Below, piece after piece: positions 58,068 to 64,000 of a stretch of DNA of 64,000 nt. The stretch is from Chiua virens (lineage: Eukaryota; Basidiomycota; Agaricomycetes; Boletales; Boletaceae): assembly GCA_019787685.1 (NCBI GenBank), contig JAHNUO010000022.1, positions 310,001-374,000 of the forward strand. The letters are read 5' to 3'. A program made the position numbers and the translations under genes. Each line of letters begins with the position of its first letter. The stretch's first letter is position 1. A model generated the notes under the pieces. The model did not search any database. It was not told where the DNA came from and saw only the letters and a list, made by a program, of their open reading frames with translations.

Positions 58068-61000
58068 CTAATTCGAAGGTCTCATTGACATGGTGCAGAG
58101 AAACATGTCGCTGTCAACATAATCAACAACGAAGTAGTCACTGTGGCTTGTAGGATCAGAATAAAGCAATGCACCACGGAGTATTGATACAACTGGGATA
58201 AATATTGCCTGGGACCGGGGAACTGCTCTGACACGGATAAGCTTCAAGTCACGGTCAAGTCGACGCTGAGGACCAGTCCCTGCTGTGAAAGGTTGCACGA
58301 GTGCAAACTGAAATGTGGACTCCTCAATCTTGCACGAAAACACGAAAATAAGCCGAACAAATGCTCTACGATGCTCTGTTAGTTGGATGAGGGCACAGTC
58401 GTGTCATGGGTGGCCATGGAACATGGGGGTGCATCTCAAATAGTCAGTACCCCATTCCCAATTAGCCTCGGAGGCATAGTCGACCTTGAGGTATGTGTGC
58501 TCCCGCAGCTAATAGGATTTAGATTCTAGTCAGTATACCAGTAATCGTTATGCCGCTCCCAGACTGAGCCGACATGATTTACCTTGAACGTTGGTCCAAA
58601 CCGCGTCCACCTATCAAGGTGCACCCCCTGGCAGCATAGGTAGGAACGCAAGTATTGATGAAATCCGTGAACTTGCGCGAGAAGTTTTCAAAGGCACGAT
58701 CTGTTTGATGCGCACCCTCAATTTCCGAGATAGCCACAGGTTGACAAGGAGAACCCAAATATACATGCCTTGGTGCACCTGTGACAGAGTCAGAGGTCTC
58801 AGCAACAGAGTCCGTGATCTCTTCATCAGCGTTTGTAGCCTGGTGCTCCTCGACGGCTTCCATACGACTTCGGAGCAACTTGATTGCTAACGAGTGATGA
58901 TCTACGCAAAGAATCTGTGAGATGCAATATAAGATTCAGTTTAGAACTCGACACCAACATAATATATAGAATAGAATACGAACCTGTTTCGCAATATCCT
59001 TGCCATTCATTCGATCAGCGTATGCAGCTTTGAGAGCGCCATGCATCTTTTCATTCGGACGGGTACTGTAATTACGAACAACCCCTTTCATCCGAATGTC
59101 CCATGTAACGTGTTTCCAAAGATGGACCTTTGGGAAATCCCAGTTAGTCTTGAGGTCTTCGATGTTGCTACGCTCGCCGGCTTTGATATAGTCCTTGAAC
59201 AGATATGGTTAGCATGAGATAATACTGTGATTAATTGATGATGGGATACCTGTAGCGCATTCCCAAAAACTAGAATTTGTAACAACCTAGAACAAACGTA
59301 GACTATGAGTTACTTGCGAGTGGTTGTAGTGGTCAGTGTAAGGTTGAATGCAAGTGAGTCTAACGAGTGAGGCGAGAACTACAGAGGTAATCCGTCTATG
59401 AGAGACAATGGGGGAAAACCAGAGGTGAACTTTGTTAGAGTTCCCTGGTGCTGCATTCAAGTCTTTATATACTAAAAGTACAATCGGAGCTACAATCGGA
59501 GTATGAATACATAGATAAGTATGAGTGTCCTGATTGGTAGATAAGGTGTGATAACATGAGGTATATGCATGTATGTGAGTCATAGATAAAGACATGAGGA
59601 AACAATGCTGTAACAATGCGGTATAAGCATGTTATGAGATAAGCACTGCTTTAATAATAGATATGAGTCATAGGGAATCATAGATAAGAGATAACGTGTG
59701 AATACACGTGTGTTGTGCATGGGTTATGACATCGTGTGATAACACGTGTCTAATAATGAATCATAGTGAGTCATAAAGGAATGGCCAATAGGATATGGTC
59801 TTGAGTATAGCCTTAGCATGAGGCAATATATGCCGTAATAGATATTGTGTATCTTGTATAGTGGATTGAGAGTGTTGAGTAGGAAGGCGAAAGAATGAAG
59901 TGAAAACGTGATTGTAACAGAATTTCCTGGTCGATCGTGGACAATGTTTCGTCTGTATGGACGTCCAGACCTAACAAACTGTCAATTTGCAGGTATGTGC
60001 TGAGCATGCGCAGCCAATGGTATCCTTCTGGACTCGCCGAAGGGGTGAGAACATGAAGAACGGCATAGTATACTTGCTGGGGCAGTGAGTCAGTACGTCA
60101 TATCATTAGATTTATGTGGAAACCATAATAGAAGGTGGCTTACTTTTGCGAGATCTCTCAGCTTGTTACCATCCGAAAAGGTAATGTGCATAACCGTGTC
60201 GAAATGAGCAAGGTCGCGCCATCTCGGAAAGTCAGATACCCTGTCATTTTTGGTCTTAGAGCAAGAATGGTGTGATCAAGAATGACTCACAGCTCTTCAA
60301 CTTTGGTGGCAGCTTCCCGCCCGAGTGCATTCAAAATCTTCTTAAGCTCCTCAAGTAGGTGCTTCCCCCAAAGCCCACCATGAAGGTAATGCAGCCGGTC
60401 AAAACTGGCTGCCAGTTCTGGATCAGAGTTCCGCACTCGCCAGAACACGTTCTATTGATGTAATTTAGTAATTTTGGATCCGAATACAACGAGATTAAAA
60501 CCAACGCACCTCAACCGGACGTAAACCCAGTGCCTTGAGAACTTCATTACCGTGTGATTTCTTCTTCTAGTATGCGTTATACCCCTCAATTGCCTGCCGC
60601 ATTGTGCGCATGGGGAACGATTTGGAAAGGCTGTGTAGTTGATCTAAAGGCACCAAACACTCGGGGCAAGGAAACTTGCACTTGGTCCCTTGGTTAAGAG
60701 TCATCATACACCTGTGGAAACGATAGAATATTAGTTTCGGATGATAGTTATGGTCTAGGTTGTACTCACAATTCTTCATAGTCAGCTGAGAGGATCAGTA
60801 TTAGTGGGAATAGCCAGTGTATCACCTCGTCGTAGCACTTGTGCTTGTACCCAACCTCTGACAAACGAACGAACATTTTGTCGAGCAGCTTGGCAAACGA
60901 TTCATGCCATATGACACATTTGAAATTTGTCCATCCCGTCTTGTGTTCTTCTTTGGCTGGCTCAGGGACCTATTGATGGTAATAGTAAAGAGTCACATCA

Positions 61001-62498
61001 TAAAGAATGAAACTGCGACTTGGAACACTTACGATGGGTAACCAACCGACAACGCATCCACCCCCAAACCCCTCACCATTCCGAATCCCTACTGGTAAGT
61101 TAGCACATCGTGTGACAACAGGATAAGCTTTGACGGTTCCATGAGATGACAACCGGGTCTTGTCCGCATAAAGTATGAATGCCAAGGGCGTGGCATTGGG
61201 TACTTGAGGGAGGCCAGACTTAAGATCGGGGTCAGAGGAGTAAAAGGCACAGAATGAATACATTATTAATATGATGAAGACAAAGGAATTCGTAAGGTAA
61301 CATACTTGGATCTCCCACCATCGATCGCCTGTCCATGGCTCAGTGTAAAACCGCTTGTATGTATCCCCGTCATGTCTATATACACGCTGTGCATCCCACA
61401 CAAAATGGGGAGCAAGTCTTGGATTATTGAGTAAATCAAGGGCCCAGTCCCATAGTGGTCGCATGTGGACATCGAAGGTCTTCAGCTGCTTCTGGTACTC
61501 AGCCGTGACTTCGATCTTGGTGAACTAGACACAGAAGATACCCTCAAGTATTAATAGGAACCAGCTGGCTATGGAAAACAGATGTGAACTCACTGGCGTC
61601 AACTCCTCTGCAGCACGATCACATGCTTGACGAAGTTCACGTTCGTTTCTGAATGTGATCTCAGCATTCCGGTCTGCAACCCGTGATATAAGGCTAAGTA
61701 GGGCATTCACGTCCCTCGCATTGAGCCCTGCACAATTTGCAATGTCGGCAAACTCTAAGTTGGCTGCAGTCCTGAAAGGTCGCCAGGGTGCTTCGTCTTT
61801 TACAGCACGTTCCTTGGCTTCCTGACCAAATTCTGCCGCAGACTGATACAGTGGCAGATGATGGATACTGCGAGGATGGAATACAGTTTTGAAGTCTTCC
61901 ACAACACTAATATCATCTGGATCGACCTCGCAATGACCTGAAGATAACGGGCCAGAGGCCATTGAACCACTGCCGACTACAGGTATAATACCATCAGAAT
62001 TTGCCGTTATGCTTCTATATTTAACCGTGACTCACCACTTTCAGGCTGAGGAGCCTGGACCGCATCGGCTCCATCATCGAAGTGCTCCACATGATCTAAT
62101 TCATCATTGACGTGAGGGCCCCATACATGTGGATCAGGTGTGTTGGTAATACCTGGAGGATGAAAAGGGGAGGGATGATGAAGTCCCGCTGGTCCAGGGT
62201 CGCCAACTGTTGCCGTTGTCCAAACTGTTGACTGTGTATCGATTTTCTGTTCCACTGTCGTCCCGAACACTGAGATTCAAGCTCAAGGGCCAGAGAAGGT
62301 AGAACACCCACCCCGTTTGACCTCCTCCTCAAACTCCCGTGTGTACTGCTCGCGATCAACAGGATTGTGGATGTGATGTTGACAGCTCTTTTCGTGCCTA
62401 GTCAAGCCTTGCGGTTTGAAGACCATACCACAGTACTTGCACTTGACCCCTGTCGGCTGATAATGTTGTCTTGATTTGTGAGTAATGAGAGGTGGCAT
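58068..62498 (-). pseudogene. Plavaka-like transposase gene, split by a solo LTR
   Basis: The N-terminal exon (62,283-62,498) has a C2H2-like finger CKYCGMVFKPQGLTRHEKSC. Then an acidic/Pro-rich linker (62,007-62,270), 61,600-61,962 (ANLEFADIANCAGLNARDVN), 61,300-61,480 (WDWALDLLNNPRLAPHFVWD), 61,020-61,230 (ATPLAFILYADKTRLSSHGT), 60,780-60,960 (TGWTNFKCVIWHESFAKLLD), CPECLVP block (60,567-60,779), 60,300-60,470 (FDRLHYLHGGLWGKHLLEEL), 58,980-59,210 (VHLWKHVTWDIRMKG, YSTRPNEKMHGALKAAY), 58,610-58,900 (HVYLGSPCQP, RKFTDFINTCVPTY) and C-terminus 58,068-58,343 (FQFALVQPFTAGTGPQRRLD). The order matches Plavaka-type transposases. Introns with GT..AG separate most blocks. Defects: TAG at 60,567-60,569, a frame change near 58,600, and a solo LTR at 59,278-59,919. 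Confidence 0.8.
59278..59919 (-). mobile_element. Solo LTR, another family, TSD GAATT
   Basis: 642 bp: on the minus strand it begins TGTTACAATCACG and ends GGTTGTTACA, with perfect duplications GAATT (59,273-59,277 and 59,920-59,924). A minus-strand TATA (GTATATAAAG near 59,465) supports the orientation. Ignoring it leaves the surrounding frame open (IDQEIL / VFGNALQ). Its start resembles the LTR at 53,214, but the bodies differ. Confidence 0.9.
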
Positions 62499-62499
62499 T

Positions 62500-63060
62500 C
62501 TGTTAACGCAGAGAAGAGTATGTGAATCGATATGAAAGAGGGTCAGCTTTTATAGCGCAAACGAGCCTGTGACGCATGGTGGGTGCGCTGTGGGTATAAC
62601 CACTTACGTGTATAAAAGTTGATCTGTTGATGGAATAGACGTTCCAGTCTAAGCGACCTGGATTCAAGACCCTGTGTAAATGTATTAATACTGTGCAAGG
62701 AAAGTCAAAAGCACTCAGATTCAACTCACCTGCCAGTGGCGTGATCAGAGGTGAAAGAATCATGGCCGGGTACTAATAGTATGAGCTCTGCATTTACATA
62801 AATCGTAGTACTCACCTGTGATTCAACATTCCTGGTCTTGGCCCATAAAACTCTTCTGAATCTGAACCTTGCATCTGTGAATTCGACATGAAAAACGCGA
62901 TGAGCGGAGAGGATTGATGAGACAGAGAGATGGGACTCATTGAGGCATTGACATGGCATCAAGAGTCTTGGTGAATGACTTGATTTATGTAAATTCAGAT
63001 TCCGAGATAATCTGGATCTGACTGACTCGTCTCTGAATCAGTACTCATTGACTGAAACAC
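62500..63060. other. No gene supported
   Basis: Two minus-strand frames (62,503-62,763 and 62,726-62,962) carry no recognisable domain and may be decayed transposon end sequence. Terminal inverted repeats of the adjacent transposase gene were not located. Confidence 0.35.
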
Positions 63061-64000
63061 GACGATGGCCCCAATGATGAGGAGCAGGAAGTCCAGATGG
63101 CCGCCTCTCTCGATGCTGGTATCGACAGTGAGCCAGAAGCTGATCCGAATGGTAACGAATGGGAGGACCTCAACGCTGAAGACGGCGGTGATCCCTTGAT
63201 GGTTAGCGAAAACATAAATGAGATTTTCGACTACATGAAGCAAACCAAGGTATCTGCCTTCTTCTACATTCGTCGCTGTCAGCTGATCCCGGTTAACACC
63301 CTAATCCGGACTACATGTCGAGTCAGAAGGAGCTCGCATGGTCAATGCGAGGCATCCTACTCGATTGGCTCGTATCCTACTCGAGGTCCATGCTCACTTC
63401 TGTCTCCTCCCCGAAATGTTCTTCCTCTGTGTCAACATCATCGACCGCTTCCTCTGAATCTCTTCCTGCATCGTTTCCCTCGCCAAGTTGCAGTTGGTCA
63501 GTATTACCTGTCTCTTCATCGCGTCCAAGGTAGAAGAGATCATGGTGCCTTTCGTATCTCACTTCCTCCACTGTACCAACTCATTGTATACTGAGCCCGA
63601 CATCCTCCTCGCAGAGCACTACGTCTGAATCTTGAAGACGATCGACTGGAACTTATCTTACCCAAACCCAATGCACTTCTCCCATTGTATCAGCAAGGCC
63701 GATGACTACGATGTCAAAGCACACACGATTGGCAAGTATCCCTTGGAGGTTGGGCCCTAGAGTGGCGGTTATTAGCTACTCCTCCATCTTTGATGGCAGC
63801 CGCATCGCTCTGGTTAGTGCGTTTGATTCTTGGGAACTATAAATGGGTACGTACAGTACATGCCTCGTGCCTATTCAATTTTCCTCAACCCTTTTTCTCC
63901 AAGTCCGTGAACTTAGCGCACTTTTCTTCTTATGCCGAGAGCTCACTGCTGCCTACCGCCAACTTGATGTTGAACTATGTGCTGAAACCTATACGACATG
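63061..64000 (+). pseudogene. B-type cyclin pseudogene, truncated and frameshifted
   Basis: B-type cyclins bind and activate the mitotic kinase Cdk1. Plus strand: DDPLMVSENINEIFDYMKQT-type sequence (GGDPLMVSENINEIFDYMKQ, 63,190-63,248), a GTATCT..CAG intron, NPDYMSSQKELAWSMRGILLDWLV (63,305-63,375), VHAHFCLLPEMFFLCVNIID (63,390-63,450), LAKLQLV (about 63,480-63,500), IASKVEEIM (63,518-63,545), VSHFLHCTNSLYTEPDILLA (63,550-63,620), IDWNLSYPNPMHF and SKADDYDVKAHTIGKY, then cyclin-C sequence to the window end. The 5' part is missing. A 10-nt duplication (ATCCTACTCG, near 63,372) shifts the frame after DWLV, and several stops follow. It lies beyond the Plavaka-like gene. Confidence 0.85.

Noticed and set aside
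1..64000. CRISPR arrays, bacterial operons, phage genes or a defence island
   Set aside because: Spliced genes, eukaryotic transposons and fungal families throughout; no regularly spaced short repeats with unique spacers.

Overview
The window looks like a piece of nuclear chromosome from a mushroom-forming basidiomycete (Agaricomycetes). The evidence is many tiny GT..AG introns of about 48-77 bp, transposase relatives known mainly from this class (tnp2-like and Plavaka-like), a Ty3-type chromodomain retrotransposon, and decayed pieces of eukaryotic host genes (B-type cyclin, sphingolipid C9-methyltransferase, ribonucleotide reductase small subunit). There is no bacterial operon, CRISPR array or phage module. 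Family names come from remembered protein patterns, not from a search.

Layout. 1-362: last three exons of a + strand gene. 507-3913: broken tnp2-like transposase gene (-). 4.3-35 kb: a CpG-poor tract of gene remnants, satellites, solo LTRs, a second broken transposase (Plavaka-like, 22.3-27.0 kb), a hAT-type MITE (28.7-29.1 kb) and a small + strand gene with a duplicated exon-intron module (34.2-35.1 kb). 35,172-42,832: a nearly complete Ty3 LTR retrotransposon with target-site duplication ACTCT. 43.0-44.5 kb: a dead sphingolipid C9-methyltransferase gene. 46.2-50.1 kb: two poorly recognised genes with a probable solo LTR between them. 50.5-51.2 kb: a minisatellite. 51.8-56.5 kb: an unknown multi-exon gene split by a solo LTR and a 1.6-kb Tc1/mariner element. 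58.1-62.5 kb: another Plavaka-like transposase gene split by a solo LTR. 63.1-64.0 kb: a truncated, frameshifted B-type cyclin pseudogene running off the end.

Main themes. (1) Nested insertion: four solo LTRs and one complete LTR element have perfect 5-bp target duplications, and in two genes removing the insertions restores the reading frame. (2) Decay by C-to-T change at CpG: most internal stops in the retrotransposon and the tnp2-like gene are TGA where the family context suggests CGA (Arg), and the two LTRs of the complete element differ almost only by transitions, mostly CG versus TG/CA. (3) The retrotransposon appears to prime reverse transcription from its own 5' RNA end (Tf1-like): a 12-nt sequence just inside the 5' LTR is the reverse complement of sequence 32 nt downstream of the LTR TATA box. 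(4) Its pol frame runs about 340 codons beyond the chromodomain and ends in two zinc-knuckle-like motifs. Nothing here resembles a defence system or a metabolic cluster; the interest lies in transposon structure and genome decay.
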